A stretch of DNA of 64,000 nt from an uncultured Kiritimatiellota bacterium (GTDB taxonomy: Bacteria > Verrucomicrobiota > Kiritimatiellia > RFP12 > DVOR01), in assembly GCA_944389585.1 (NCBI GenBank), contig CALXMW010000006.1, positions 1 to 64,000 of the forward strand. Direction: 5' to 3'. The notes beneath the pieces are model-generated. The model did not search any database. It was not told the origin of the DNA and saw nothing but the letters and a program-made list of their open reading frames with translations. Below are positions 44,614-53,686 of this stretch, one piece after another. Positions within the stretch are counted from its first letter, which is position 1. Every line of letters starts with the position of its first letter. The position numbers and the translations under genes are program-made.

Positions 44614-45390
44614 ATGCGACACACCCTCATCGCCTTGCTGGCGCTGGCCGCGGCGCTCCCGGCGTCGGCGCCGGCGGAGGCCGCCCTCGCGCGGACAGAC
44701 CCGGAGCTGGCCGAGATCTTCGGCTACTTCGCCTTCGACGAGATCGTCGCCCAGACGCCGCTCATCGACCCGCGCACCCGCGCCCGCATCACCCTCGCCG
44801 CGCTCGTCGCCACCGGCTCGCCCGCGACCTTCCGCGAGACGCTCGTCGGCGCGCTGGAGGCCGGCATGCCGCCCGAGGAGGCCAAGGAAATCCTCTACCA
44901 GGCCGTCCCTTACCTCGGCTTCGGCAAGGCCCGGGAATGCCTCGACGTCACGAACGACGTTTTGCGGGCGCGCGGCGTAGCGTTGCCCTTGGCGCGCCAA
45001 GGGACGACCACGCGCGCGACGCGCTTCGAGCGTGGGCTGGCCATCCAGGTGGAGACCTTCGGCGAGGGGATGCGCGAGGCGCTGACCAAGGCGCCCGAGG
45101 ATCTGCGCCACATCCGCCGCAACCTCGCCGCGAACTGCTTCGGCGACGTCTACACCCGCCGTGGGCTCGACATGAAGACGCGCGAGCTGCTCACCTTCGC
45201 CATGCTCGTCTCCCTCGGCGGCTGCGACGCGCAGGTGCGCGGGCACATCGCCGGCAACCTGGCGGTCGGCAACGGCCGCGCCACGCTCATCCAGACCGCC
45301 ACGGCGCTGCTCCCGTACATCGGCTACCCGCGCACGCTCAACGCCCTCTCGGCCATCGACGCCGTCGCCCCCGCCGACGGCAAAAAGTGA
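44614..45390 (+). CDS. exported protein with two carboxymuconolactone decarboxylase-like domains
   Basis: A 258-aa protein with a signal peptide (MRHTLIALLALAAALPASAPAEA). Two CMD/AhpD-like domains follow, residues about 30-115 and 140-245 (RELLTFAMLVSLGGCDAQVRGHI). The second retains one cysteine and the His eight residues away found in many CMD proteins, whereas the first lacks Cys. The peroxidase-type CxxC of AhpD is absent. Relatives are often encoded with aldo/keto reductases and flavodoxins. GAAAG precedes the ATG at 44614. The role, possibly in lactone or peroxide handling outside the cytoplasm, is not established. Confidence 0.8.
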   Translation: MRHTLIALLALAAALPASAPAEAALARTDPELAEIFGYFAFDEIVAQTPLIDPRTRARITLAALVATGSPATFRETLVGALEAGMPPEEAKEILYQAVPYLGFGKARECLDVTNDVLRARGVALPLARQGTTTRATRFERGLAIQVETFGEGMREALTKAPEDLRHIRRNLAANCFGDVYTRRGLDMKTRELLTFAMLVSLGGCDAQVRGHIAGNLAVGNGRATLIQTATALLPYIGYPRTLNALSAIDAVAPADGKK

Positions 45391-45403
45391 AAGGAATCCC
45401 ACC

Positions 45404-46540
45404 ATGAAACGCCTGCTTGCCTCAATCCCCGTACTGGCCGCGGCGGCTGTCCTCGGCGCCGCGAAGGCCCCGGCGCGCGTCCCCGCGCGCGGCCTTGTCC
45501 TCGACGCCCCCGGCACCGACTTCCGCGCGGCCGACTTCACGCGCGACCCCGTCGGTCCCAAGGACATCCTCATCGAGATCCTCTATTCCGGCATCTGCCA
45601 CAGCGACATCCACGCCGCGCTCAACGACGGCGGCGGCGACCCTGCCAAGACCTTCCCCATCGTCCCCGGCCACGAGATTGTCGGCCGCGTGACGCAGGTC
45701 GGCGCGGAGGTCGCCACCTTCAAGGTCGGCGACATCGCCGGCGTGGGCTGCTTCGTCGACTCCTGCGGCGCGTGCGACCAGTGCGGCCTCGGGCGGGAAC
45801 AGTTCTGCCGCAACCGCGACCCGCAGCCCAATCGCCTTCGAGACGGGCGCAACTTCCGCGGCGGCTATTCCAACCGCGTCGTGGTGCCCGAGCGCAACGC
45901 CATCCACATCCCGGCGGGGGCCGACCTCAAGCGCGTCCCGCCCCTGCTCTGCGCGGGCGTGACCGTCTGGTCGCCCATCCACGCCTCCAAGGTGAAGCAG
46001 GGCGACAGGGTGGGCGTGGCCGGCTTCGGCGGGCTGGGCCACATGGCCGTGAAGTACCTCGTCGCGCTCGGCGCGGAGGTCACCGTCTTCGACGTCACCG
46101 ACGCCAAGCGCGACGACGCCCTGCGCCTCGGCGCCAAGCGTTACGTGAACGTTCGCGAGCCCAACCCCTGGGAAGGGATGGAGGATTCCTTCGACTTCAT
46201 CCTCTCCACCATCCCCGCGGCGGACTACCGCGTCGGCGACTACCTACGCCTCGTGCGCTACGACGGCGGCGAGATGGCCGTCGTCGGCCTGCCGCCCGGA
46301 CTGACCATCAGCCTGGGCGAGCTCATGGCCGCCCCACACCGCCGCCTTTACGGCTCCATCGTCGGCGGCATCCGCGAGCACCAGGCCTGCATGGACTGGT
46401 CGCTCGCGCACGGCGTCCTCCCCGAGACGGTCGTCATCCCCGCCACCCCCGAGGCCGTCGCCAAGGCCTACCGGGACGTCATCGACGGCAAGGTGCGCTT
46501 CCGCTACGTCCTCGACCTCTCCACCCTCCCCCAAGACTGA
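45404..46540 (+). CDS. zinc-dependent NAD(P) alcohol dehydrogenase with export signal
   Basis: A 378-aa medium-chain dehydrogenase of the cinnamyl-alcohol/YahK type. Catalytic zinc ligands are in SGICHSD and PGHEIVG, the structural zinc set is CGACDQCGLGREQFC, and the dinucleotide fold is GVAGFGGLGHMAVKYL. It is unusual in starting with MKRLLASIPVLAAAAVLGAA, an apparent signal peptide absent from classical members; AAAGGAATCCCACC precedes this start, so the extension is likely real. A periplasmic NAD(P)-dependent enzyme would be hard to supply with cofactor, so the true location is an open question. Confidence 0.85.
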   Translation: MKRLLASIPVLAAAAVLGAAKAPARVPARGLVLDAPGTDFRAADFTRDPVGPKDILIEILYSGICHSDIHAALNDGGGDPAKTFPIVPGHEIVGRVTQVGAEVATFKVGDIAGVGCFVDSCGACDQCGLGREQFCRNRDPQPNRLRDGRNFRGGYSNRVVVPERNAIHIPAGADLKRVPPLLCAGVTVWSPIHASKVKQGDRVGVAGFGGLGHMAVKYLVALGAEVTVFDVTDAKRDDALRLGAKRYVNVREPNPWEGMEDSFDFILSTIPAADYRVGDYLRLVRYDGGEMAVVGLPPGLTISLGELMAAPHRRLYGSIVGGIREHQACMDWSLAHGVLPETVVIPATPEAVAKAYRDVIDGKVRFRYVLDLSTLPQD

Positions 46541-46555
46541 CGAAAGGATTTTCCC

Positions 46556-47563
46556 ATGAACCGCAGAGACTTCCTGCTCGCCTCCGTCGCCGCGATGGCC
46601 GCCGCCGGCACCCTCCGCGCCGCGCCGGGCGCGTCGATGTCCGCCACCCGCCGCGTGCGCGTGGCCTGCTTCTCCAAGACCGGCAACACCCGCGCCGTGG
46701 CCGACCTCATCGCCCAGGCCCTCGGCGCCGACGTGGCCGAGATCCGCCCCGCCGTCCCCTACCCCGCCGACTATCAGGCCGCCGTCGACCGCTCCCGCGC
46801 GGAGCTCGAATCCGGCGAGACCGTCGCCATCGCCCCCGTGGCGCTCGGCGACTTCGACGTCCTCTTCGTCGGCTCGCCCAACTGGTGGGGCACCGTGGCC
46901 CCGCCCGCGGCGACCTTCCTGCGCACGGCCCCGCTCAAGGGCAAGCTCGTCGTCCCCTTCTTCACCCACGGCGGCGGCGGGATCCAGCGCTGCGGCCTCG
47001 ACGCCTCCCGCATCCTCGAGGCCCGCGGCGCGCGCCCGCTCCCCGCCCAAACCTTCCCCGGCGGCGCGGCCACCCGCCAAACGGTCGCCGACTGGCTGGC
47101 CACGCTCGACCTCGCCGCCGACCCGCTCGCCTTCGCGGACGTCCCGCGCGGCCCCTTCCCCCTCGGCCAGCCGAACGTCGCCAACGTCGCCCACTTCTCC
47201 GGCCGCTCGTGGGTCGCCCCCCTCACCGCCATGGCCGCGCTCAACTGCCCCATCGCCAACGTCACCTTCGAGCCCGGCTGCCGTAACAACTGGCACCGCC
47301 ACGCCGCCGGCCAGCTCCTCATCTGCGTCTCCGGCGAGGGCCGTTACCAGGAGCGCGCCTCCTACCGCCGCCCGGGCCGCGTCCTGCGCCCCGGCGACGT
47401 GGTGGAGATCGCTCCCGGCGTCGAGCACTGGCACGGCGCCGCCACCGGCAGCTGGTTCCAGCACCTGGCCGTCTCCTGCAACCCCGGTACCAACAAGACC
47501 GAGTGGCTCGAACCCGTGGCCGACGCCGATTACCTGCCCATCGGCGCCAAGGCCAAAGCGTAA
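46556..47563 (+). CDS. Tat-exported flavodoxin-cupin fusion protein
   Basis: A 335-aa protein. MNRRDFLLASVAAMAAAG has a twin-arginine type signal (RRDFLL). Residues about 35-190 are a flavodoxin: phosphate loop CFSKTGNTRAVADLI, FVGSPNWWGTVAPP and FFTHGGGGI for FMN. Residues about 215-320 are a cupin with metal-ligand motifs NNWHRHAAGQLLICVSGEG and GDVVEIAPGVEHWHG. In related clusters these are separate genes, so this is a fusion. Export of a folded flavoprotein by Tat is plausible. GAAAGGATTTTCCC precedes the ATG. It is the fourth gene of the operon. Confidence 0.85.
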   Translation: MNRRDFLLASVAAMAAAGTLRAAPGASMSATRRVRVACFSKTGNTRAVADLIAQALGADVAEIRPAVPYPADYQAAVDRSRAELESGETVAIAPVALGDFDVLFVGSPNWWGTVAPPAATFLRTAPLKGKLVVPFFTHGGGGIQRCGLDASRILEARGARPLPAQTFPGGAATRQTVADWLATLDLAADPLAFADVPRGPFPLGQPNVANVAHFSGRSWVAPLTAMAALNCPIANVTFEPGCRNNWHRHAAGQLLICVSGEGRYQERASYRRPGRVLRPGDVVEIAPGVEHWHGAATGSWFQHLAVSCNPGTNKTEWLEPVADADYLPIGAKAKA

Positions 47564-47624
47564 GGTCGAGACCACAGCCTTCCGGGAACGTTTCCTTGCC
47601 CCCCGCGACGAAAGGACTCACCCT

Positions 47625-48659
47625 ATGCGCACACCCTCGTTTCTCCTCCTCGCGCTCCTCCTCGCCGGCTGCTCCGGCAAGCCCCCCCTCCACGTGGCCG
47701 AGCAAGGCGCCTTCGCCGTCGGCGGCACGGTCGTCCGCGCGCCCGGCGACTTCGACTTCCAGAACCCCACCGCGCGCGCCGGGCAGACCCTCCATGGCGA
47801 CCACGCCGCCGTGAGCTATCAAATCCCCACGCACGCGCGCCCCATCCCGCTGGCCTTCCTCCACGGCGCCGGCCAATCCTCCCGCTGCTGGGACACCACG
47901 CCCGACGGCCGCGAGGGGTGGCGCACAACCTTCCTGCGCCGCGGCTTCCCCGTCTACCTCGTCGACCAGCCCCGCCGCGGGCAGGCCGGGCGCGCCACCG
48001 TCACCGAACGTCCCTCCCCAGAGCCGGATGACCGCCTCTGGCTGGAGAACTTCCGCATCCACGCCGGTGCCTTCCCCGCGGGCGACGCCGCGATGGAGCA
48101 GTTTCTGCGCTGGATGACCCCCAACACTGGCCCCTTCGACGCCGCGCTCGTGGCCGACTCCCTCGTCGCCCTCACCCGGCGCATCGGCCCGAACGTCCTC
48201 TTCACCCACTCCCAGGGCGGCGTCCCCGGCTGGCTCGTTCCCGGGCGCGGCGGCGCGCTGGCCGGCATCGTGGCCATCGAGCCCGGCTCCTTTGCCTTCC
48301 CCGAGGGCGAGGCCCCCGCGCCCATCCCCAATTTCAGCCCCTTCACCCCCATCACGCCCGTCACCCTCCCCGCCAAGGACTTCGCCGCGCTCTGCCGCGC
48401 CCCCATCCTCGTCGTCTTCGGTGACGGCATCGCCGCGACGCCGGACAAGGCCAACTGGCCCGCCGACGGCTGGCGCGCCCGCGTGGAGATGGCCCGGCTC
48501 TTCGTCGACTGCGTCAACCGCCACGGCGGCGACGCCACCCTCCTGCTCCTGCCCGAGCGCGGCCTGCACGGGAACACCCACTTCCCCTTCGCCGACACCA
48601 ACAGCGAGGCCGTCGCCGACCAGATCGCCGGCTGGCTCCGCGACAAAGACCTCGACTGA
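47625..48659 (+). CDS. alpha/beta-hydrolase lipoprotein
   Basis: A 344-aa predicted lipoprotein: [19 protein letters not shown] has a clear lipobox (LAGC). The body is an alpha/beta hydrolase with oxyanion region [15 protein letters not shown], nucleophile Ser in [10 protein letters not shown], and a C-terminal His candidate in [12 protein letters not shown]. Such esterase-like proteins commonly end AraC-linked oxidoreductase clusters. The substrate is unknown. It lies 61 bp after the flavodoxin-cupin gene, with GAAAGGACTCACCCT before the ATG, and closes the operon; no clear terminator follows. Confidence 0.82.
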   Translation: MRTPSFLLLALLLAGCSGKPPLHVAEQGAFAVGGTVVRAPGDFDFQNPTARAGQTLHGDHAAVSYQIPTHARPIPLAFLHGAGQSSRCWDTTPDGREGWRTTFLRRGFPVYLVDQPRRGQAGRATVTERPSPEPDDRLWLENFRIHAGAFPAGDAAMEQFLRWMTPNTGPFDAALVADSLVALTRRIGPNVLFTHSQGGVPGWLVPGRGGALAGIVAIEPGSFAFPEGEAPAPIPNFSPFTPITPVTLPAKDFAALCRAPILVVFGDGIAATPDKANWPADGWRARVEMARLFVDCVNRHGGDATLLLLPERGLHGNTHFPFADTNSEAVADQIAGWLRDKDLD

Positions 48660-48763
48660 GCCGCCTGCGAATGTGTTACCATGCACACCGCCGCCGGGGA
48701 GGCCATGGGGGGCGGCGCCCTTGGGGCCGAAGGGCGGAAAGGGCCAGAGGTGGCCTTGGCAGG

Positions 48764-48853
48764 CCCTATAAGGGTTGGGTGTCGACCCTTCAAGGTCTCG
48801 CCCAGAATCCTTATAAGGGTTGCCCCCCGACCCTTAAGGGTCTCACCCCTGCC
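48764..48853. repeat. two tandem copies of a 45-bp imperfect repeat
   Basis: TATAAGGGTTG occurs at 48767 and 48812, and each copy continues with a GACCCTT-AAGGTCTC-like half after a variable centre, giving AAGGGT/ACCCTT inverted arms inside each unit. The period is 45 bp. The function is unknown. Confidence 0.6.
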
Positions 48854-48991
48854 GGCCCCGGGAGGGGCGGTGGGGCTTTGGGCGGCCAGTGTCGCAGTCG
48901 GCGGGGCCTCCTTGGCGGCCGCCGCGGGGGGCCTTCCCGGGCGCGCCTTTCCTTGGCCCGCCTGGCGGGGCGCGCCCAGGCGGGGGATTTG

Positions 48992-49000
48992 TGCTATACT
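48992..49000 (+). promoter_or_regulatory. extended -10 promoter for rubredoxin
   Basis: TGC-TATACT (48992-49000) without a clear -35. It lies 33 bp before the ATG at 49034, which has GAAAGGAACC as ribosome site. Confidence 0.5.
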
Positions 49001-49033
49001 AGGCCCAACCCACAACCCGAAAGGAACCCACCC

Positions 49034-49171
49034 ATGAAGTATGTCTGCCAAGTGTGCGGCTATGTGTACGACCCCGCCGAGAACGACGGCGTCCCCTTCG
49101 AGCAGCTCCCCGATGACTGGGTCTGCCCCACCTGCGGCGTCGGCAAGGCCGATTTCGCCCCCGCGGAATGA
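49034..49171 (+). CDS. rubredoxin, unusually short
   Basis: A 45-aa iron-sulfur electron carrier with the two metal-binding pairs [15 protein letters not shown] and [13 protein letters not shown]. Typical rubredoxins have 52-54 residues; about seven residues of the loop after DPAE (usually GDPDNGIAPGT-like) are missing here, while both Cys pairs are intact. It can supply electrons to rubrerythrin (21801) or superoxide reductase in anaerobes. It has its own extended -10 promoter and a strong terminator, so it is monocistronic. Confidence 0.92.
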   Translation: MKYVCQVCGYVYDPAENDGVPFEQLPDDWVCPTCGVGKADFAPAE

Positions 49172-49188
49172 CCCGCCCGCACACCGGG

Positions 49189-49213
49189 AAGGCCCCCGTC
49201 CGGGGGCCTTTTT
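49189..49213 (+). terminator. intrinsic terminator of the rubredoxin gene
   Basis: AAGGCCCCCG, a TC loop and CGGGGGCCTT followed by TTTCG, 18 bp after the stop. The stem is perfect and GC-rich. Confidence 0.92.
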
Positions 49214-49374
49214 CGTTTTCGGGCAGCGCGGGAAGAATGCGGCGCCCCTGCCGCGGCCGGGGCGGCCCAAGCGACGCCGCCGGCGCGCCCAGACCGGCGG
49301 CCGAAGAGGAAGGGTTCAGGCGAGGGCGCCGGGCACGCGGAGGCCCTTCCGCCCGCCCGGGCGCGCGGGGCGCG

Positions 49375-52300
49375 TCAGGCCCCCTTGCGGGTGAGGATGA
49401 GGTAGGCCGCGGGGATGAAGTAGAGGGCCATGAGGGAGGAGAGGATGATGCCGCCGACCGAGCCGATGCCGATGGAAGCGCGGAGCTCGGAGCCCAGCCC
49501 GGTGCCGGTGGCCATGGGCAGCATGCCGAAGAGGGCGGCGACGCAGCTCATGAGGATGGGGCGGAACTTGCGCTTGGCGGCGCGGATGAGGGCGATGTGC
49601 TTGGGGGTGCCGAAGGCGCGGCGGATGATGTTGATCTCGTCGATGAGCAGGATGGCGGCGTTGACGACGACGCCCACGAGCATGACGCCGGCCAGCAGGC
49701 CGAACATGGACATGCTCTCGCCAGTGAGCCAGAGGGCGATGTAGAGCCCGAGGTAGGAGAAGGGGACGGTGAGGAGGATGATGAAGGGCTGCGTCCAGGA
49801 TTCCATCATGGCGCAGAGGAGCAGGTAGGTGAGGACGATGGCGACGAAGGTGACGGTGGCGAACTCGGCGAAGGTCTCGTTCATCTTCTCGGCCATGCCG
49901 CCGATGGAGGCGGTGCAGCCGGGGGGCAGGTTCTCGCGGATGTCCTCCGCCTGGTGGGCGAGGGCGGTGCCCATGCCGTGGCCGCGGGAGGCGTTGGCGT
50001 AGAGGACGACGGTGCGGGATTTGTCGTAGCGGTTGATGATGGTGGGCTGGAGGCCCTCCCGGAGCTCGGCGACGGCGCCGACGGCGAAGGGAAGGCCGTC
50101 GGGGCCGGGGAGGTTCATGGCGGCGAGCTGCCCCTCGCCGTCGAGCTGCCTGTAGCGGACGCGGATGTCGTAGGAGCGGTCGCCGCGCTTGTAGACGGTC
50201 TCCTCAAGGCCGGCGACGTTGGCGCGGAGGGATTGCCCGAGGGTGGCGGCGGGCAGGGAGAGATCGTGGAGGACGGCGCGGTCCGGGAGGAAGCGCACCT
50301 CGGGGCGGCCGGGGCGGATGGAGGAGGCGACGTCGGTGTTGACGGGGTCGGCGGCGAAGGCCTTCTGCATCTTGAGCCCGGCCTGGTCGAGCACCTCAAG
50401 GTCGGGGCCCTTGACGTATTGGACGATGTCCTGGCTGGCGCCGCCGGCGGCGGAGGGGATGAGGACGGAGTAGATGCAGTCGGGCTCGTCGAGCAACAGC
50501 GTGCGGAGGCGGGCGCGGATGGCGCCGATGGGGTCGTCCGGGCGCTCGGTCATGGGGGTGAGGCGGAGGTTGATCTCGGCGAGGTACGGGCCCTCGGAGA
50601 CGGTGCCCATCTGGCCCTGGACCTTGCCGCAGTTGATGTTGGAGTGGGTGACGGCGGGCTCGTTGGCCAGAATCTTGCGGGCGATGGCGGTGGTGCGCTC
50701 GACGCTCCGTTGCAGATTGTAGTCCGCGGGATATTCGAGGCGGACGGTGACGTCGCCCTGGTCGATCTCCGAGACGAAGTCCATCTCGACGTGCCTGGGG
50801 AAGTAGGCGAAGCCCAGGACGGTGAGGGCGGTCGCGCCGCCGAGGAAGGCCCAGGGGGCGCGGGCGACCCACTTGATGGATTTGACGTAGGCGCGCTCCA
50901 TGCGGCGGTAGCACCAATCCCAGGGGCGGAGACAGCGGGCGAGGGCGGGGTTGACCCACCGTTGGCCCCACCTCACGGTGACCATCGCCAGGATGGGCGT
51001 GAGCGTGAAGGAGATGAGCAGCGAGGCGAAGGTGGCCACCGTCACCACCACGGCGAAGGGCGAGAGGAACTTGCCCGCGAGGGAGGACATCGTGGCGATG
51101 GGCAGGAAGACGACCACGTTGGTGAGGGCCGAGGCCGCGACGGCCAGGGCGACGTAGGAGGTGGCGGAAGCGACGACGGGGCCGACCTCGTACTTCGTGC
51201 CGCGGCGCCTGGCGAACTCCGCGCCGATGTTCTCGAGCACGACGATGGAGTTGGCCACCAGGATGCCCACCGAGATGCCCACGGCGCACATGGTGATGAC
51301 GTTGAAGGTGTAGCCGAAGAGCGGGAAGACGCCGGCCGTCACCAGCATCGTCACGGGGATGGAGACGAAGGCCGCGAAGGCGGTGCGGACGTCGGCCAGG
51401 AAGAGCAGGAGCACCAGGCCCGTGAGGAGGACGCCCTGCCAGACGGAGACGAAGCCGTCTCGGACCGTGGCGTTGATGTAGGTGCCGTCGTCGCGGAACC
51501 AGACCAGTTCCATGCCGCCGGGGAGGGCGCCCTCAAGCACCTTGGCGACGCGCTCGACCTCGGCGACGACCTGCGTGCCGTTGGCGTCGCCCTTCTTCGT
51601 CACCTTCATGGTTACGCAGGGCTCGCCGTCGTAGAAGGAGCGGGAGGTGACGCGCTCGGTGCCGAAGCGGAAGTCGGCGACGTCGCGGAGGTAGACGCGC
51701 TGGCCCTGGACGACGCCCACCTGGATGTCGCCGAGCCCCTCGGGCTCGTCGGGCTCGCCGTCGAAGGTCAGGGAGATCTCGCGGTCGCCGGCGTCGATCT
51801 GGCCCATGGGGATCTTGACGTTGCCCTGCCCGACGGCCTGGACGACGTCGGCCATGGAGAGCCCGCGGCCGGCGAGCCTCTCGCGGTCGACGTCCACGAG
51901 CACCTCGCGCTCCATGCCGCCGATGAGGTCGACGCTGGCGACGCCGGCCAGGGAGGAGAAGCGGTCGGAGAGCTTGTCGTCGGCGTAGTCGTAGAGCTCG
52001 TCGATGAACTCCGCCGTCTGCTCCGGGGTCGCGCCCTTGAGCGTGTCGCCCCTGGCCTTGAGGACCATCGTGACGACGGGGGTGGCGTTGATGTCGTACT
52101 TGAGGATCTCCGGCTCCTCGGCATCCTCGGGGAGGTCGTCGAGGATCAGGTCGATCTTCTCGCGGACGTCGGTGGCCGCGACGTCGACGTCGCGGTCGAG
52201 CTCGAACTCGATGAGCACCTGAGTAAAGTTGTTCAGGCAGGTGGAGGTGATGTGCTTGATGCCCTCGACCTGCGAGATGGCGTCCTCGATCTTGCGGGTG

Positions 52301-52488
52301 ATGGAGGTCTCGATCTCGTCGGGCGAGGCGCCGGAATAGGTGACGGAGATGGTGACGTAAGGGATGTCGACGGTGGGCAGCAGGTCGTTGCCCAGGCTGC
52401 GAAGGGACATCACGCCCAGGAACGAGAGCATGATGATGAGCACGCTCATCGCGATGGGCCGCTTGACCGATGCGTCTGCGAGAAACAT
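49375..52488 (-). CDS. RND-family efflux pump, inner-membrane transporter
   Basis: A 1037-aa resistance-nodulation-division pump of the HAE1/AcrB group: 12 membrane segments in two halves, each followed by a large periplasmic loop. The N-terminus ASVKRPIAMSVLIIMLSFLG, the SYSGASPDEIE-like first loop segment, and the proton-relay region LVLLLFLADVRTAFAAFVSIP and GISVGILVANSIVVLENIG are typical. The C-terminal half contains MLVGVVVNAAILLIDEIN. It pumps drugs, bile salts or lipids with the fusion protein and outer-membrane channel encoded upstream. AGGAAGGAGGGCGAC precedes the ATG at 52488. Confidence 0.93.
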   Translation of the reverse strand: MFLADASVKRPIAMSVLIIMLSFLGVMSLRSLGNDLLPTVDIPYVTISVTYSGASPDEIETSITRKIEDAISQVEGIKHITSTCLNNFTQVLIEFELDRDVDVAATDVREKIDLILDDLPEDAEEPEILKYDINATPVVTMVLKARGDTLKGATPEQTAEFIDELYDYADDKLSDRFSSLAGVASVDLIGGMEREVLVDVDRERLAGRGLSMADVVQAVGQGNVKIPMGQIDAGDREISLTFDGEPDEPEGLGDIQVGVVQGQRVYLRDVADFRFGTERVTSRSFYDGEPCVTMKVTKKGDANGTQVVAEVERVAKVLEGALPGGMELVWFRDDGTYINATVRDGFVSVWQGVLLTGLVLLLFLADVRTAFAAFVSIPVTMLVTAGVFPLFGYTFNVITMCAVGISVGILVANSIVVLENIGAEFARRRGTKYEVGPVVASATSYVALAVAASALTNVVVFLPIATMSSLAGKFLSPFAVVVTVATFASLLISFTLTPILAMVTVRWGQRWVNPALARCLRPWDWCYRRMERAYVKSIKWVARAPWAFLGGATALTVLGFAYFPRHVEMDFVSEIDQGDVTVRLEYPADYNLQRSVERTTAIARKILANEPAVTHSNINCGKVQGQMGTVSEGPYLAEINLRLTPMTERPDDPIGAIRARLRTLLLDEPDCIYSVLIPSAAGGASQDIVQYVKGPDLEVLDQAGLKMQKAFAADPVNTDVASSIRPGRPEVRFLPDRAVLHDLSLPAATLGQSLRANVAGLEETVYKRGDRSYDIRVRYRQLDGEGQLAAMNLPGPDGLPFAVGAVAELREGLQPTIINRYDKSRTVVLYANASRGHGMGTALAHQAEDIRENLPPGCTASIGGMAEKMNETFAEFATVTFVAIVLTYLLLCAMMESWTQPFIILLTVPFSYLGLYIALWLTGESMSMFGLLAGVMLVGVVVNAAILLIDEINIIRRAFGTPKHIALIRAAKRKFRPILMSCVAALFGMLPMATGTGLGSELRASIGIGSVGGIILSSLMALYFIPAAYLILTRKGA

Positions 52489-52510
52489 GTCGCCCTCCTT
52501 CCTGCCGCGC

Positions 52511-53686
52511 TCACTCGACGGCCTTGACGACGTCGCCGGGGTTCAGCAGGAGCATCCCCTCGGCCACGACGCGCTTGCCCTCGAAGGCCTCGGGGTTGAG
52601 CACCTCGACCATAGCGCCCGCCGTCGCGCCCTTCCGGACCTCGACCGAGGCGATCTCCCCGCCCTCCCCGACGACGAAGGCGACCTCGCGCCCGCCGCGC
52701 AGGGCCACCGCGCCCGCGGGCAGGCCGAAGCCCGTGCGCCGCGCGAAGACGATGCGCGCCCCGCACAGCATCCCCGGCGCGACGGCTGGATCCGGCTTGA
52801 TGACGGCGCGGAGCTCGAAGGTGCGCGTCACCGGGTTCACGGTGGGCGATTTGTAGGTCACGGGCAGCTCCTGCCCGAAATCCGCCGCCACCACAGTCCT
52901 GCCCACGGCCACGTCGGCATAGCGGTCGGCGGTCAGCGTCAGGCAAAGCTCGCGGACGCGCGGGTCGTCGAGCATGAAGATGGGGGTGCCGGCGCCCACG
53001 TAGTCGCCGCGGTCCTGGAGCTTCTGCGTGACGACGCCGTCGAAGGGCGCCAGCCCGCGCGAGTCCGCGAGGTTCTTCTCGGCGATGCGCAGGGCCGTGT
53101 CGGCCTGCTGGATCTTGGCGTCGGCGGAGGCGACGGCGGCCCGGGTGCGGGCGAGCGCGGCCGCGGCGGAACGCAACTGGAGCTCGGCCTTCTCCCAGGC
53201 GTCCTTGGTGACGGAGCGGCTGTCGTTGTAAAGGCGGCGGAAGCGCTCGGCGTCGGTCTGCGCCTTGGCGTGGGCGGCCTCGGCCTCGGCCTGGGCGGCG
53301 AGGGCCTCCTCCCGCGCGGCCCGGGTGACGGCCTGGTCGTCCCTCGCGATGGCGACCTGGTTCTCGAGGTTCACGCGGTCAACCTGGAAGAGGGGCTGCC
53401 CGGCCTTCACCACGTCGCCCTCGTCCGCCAAGACCTCGTCGACGGTGCCGGGCAGGCGCGAGGCGACGGCGGCGGTGAACTTCGTGCGGACGGAGCCCTG
53501 CACCACCGCGTAGTCCTCGAAGGCCACCCCCGGCGTGAGGGCGCACACCCTCACCCGCGGGCGGGCGTCGGCCTGCCGCGCGGCCTCTTCCTGCCGGCAG
53601 CCGGCCAGCAGGAGGGCAAGGGGCAGGAAGCAGGCCATGCGGCGGCAAAGCCCCGCGGGGACACGGCAAAGGCGGTTCTTATTCAT
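52511..53686 (-). CDS. RND periplasmic membrane-fusion lipoprotein
   Basis: A 391-aa HlyD/AcrA-type adaptor. [18 protein letters not shown] carries a lipobox (LAGC), so it is membrane-anchored by lipid. A split lipoyl domain (FTAAVASRLPGTVDEVLADEG and RGLAPFDGVVTQKLQDRGDYV) flanks a coiled-coil hairpin rich in Ala/Glu/Arg (residues about 115-215); beta-barrel and membrane-proximal domains follow. It links the pump encoded downstream (22 bp away) to the TolC-type channel. GGAGGTGCCCA precedes the ATG at 53686, which overlaps the end of the channel gene. Confidence 0.92.
   Translation of the reverse strand: MNKNRLCRVPAGLCRRMACFLPLALLLAGCRQEEAARQADARPRVRVCALTPGVAFEDYAVVQGSVRTKFTAAVASRLPGTVDEVLADEGDVVKAGQPLFQVDRVNLENQVAIARDDQAVTRAAREEALAAQAEAEAAHAKAQTDAERFRRLYNDSRSVTKDAWEKAELQLRSAAAALARTRAAVASADAKIQQADTALRIAEKNLADSRGLAPFDGVVTQKLQDRGDYVGAGTPIFMLDDPRVRELCLTLTADRYADVAVGRTVVAADFGQELPVTYKSPTVNPVTRTFELRAVIKPDPAVAPGMLCGARIVFARRTGFGLPAGAVALRGGREVAFVVGEGGEIASVEVRKGATAGAMVEVLNPEAFEGKRVVAEGMLLLNPGDVVKAVE

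Larger units (their letters stand above)
48660..49033. other. GC-rich intergenic region with tandem repeat and rubredoxin promoter
   Basis: About 370 bp without a supportable gene. It holds the 45-bp tandem repeat at 48764-48853 and the extended -10 promoter for rubredoxin. Frames through the repeat encode repeated low-complexity peptides and are not convincing proteins. Confidence 0.5.

Noticed and set aside
48681-49037. A plus-strand protein before rubredoxin starting at the ATG at 48681
   Set aside because: It is made of the 45-bp tandem repeat and GC-rich filler, overlaps the rubredoxin promoter and has no ribosome site.
49168-52527. A very long open frame on the plus strand opposite the RND pump gene
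   Set aside because: It is the shadow of the high-GC pump gene: low complexity, rich in Gly/Glu/Ala/Asp, no motif, while the minus strand gives a textbook RND transporter with a ribosome site.
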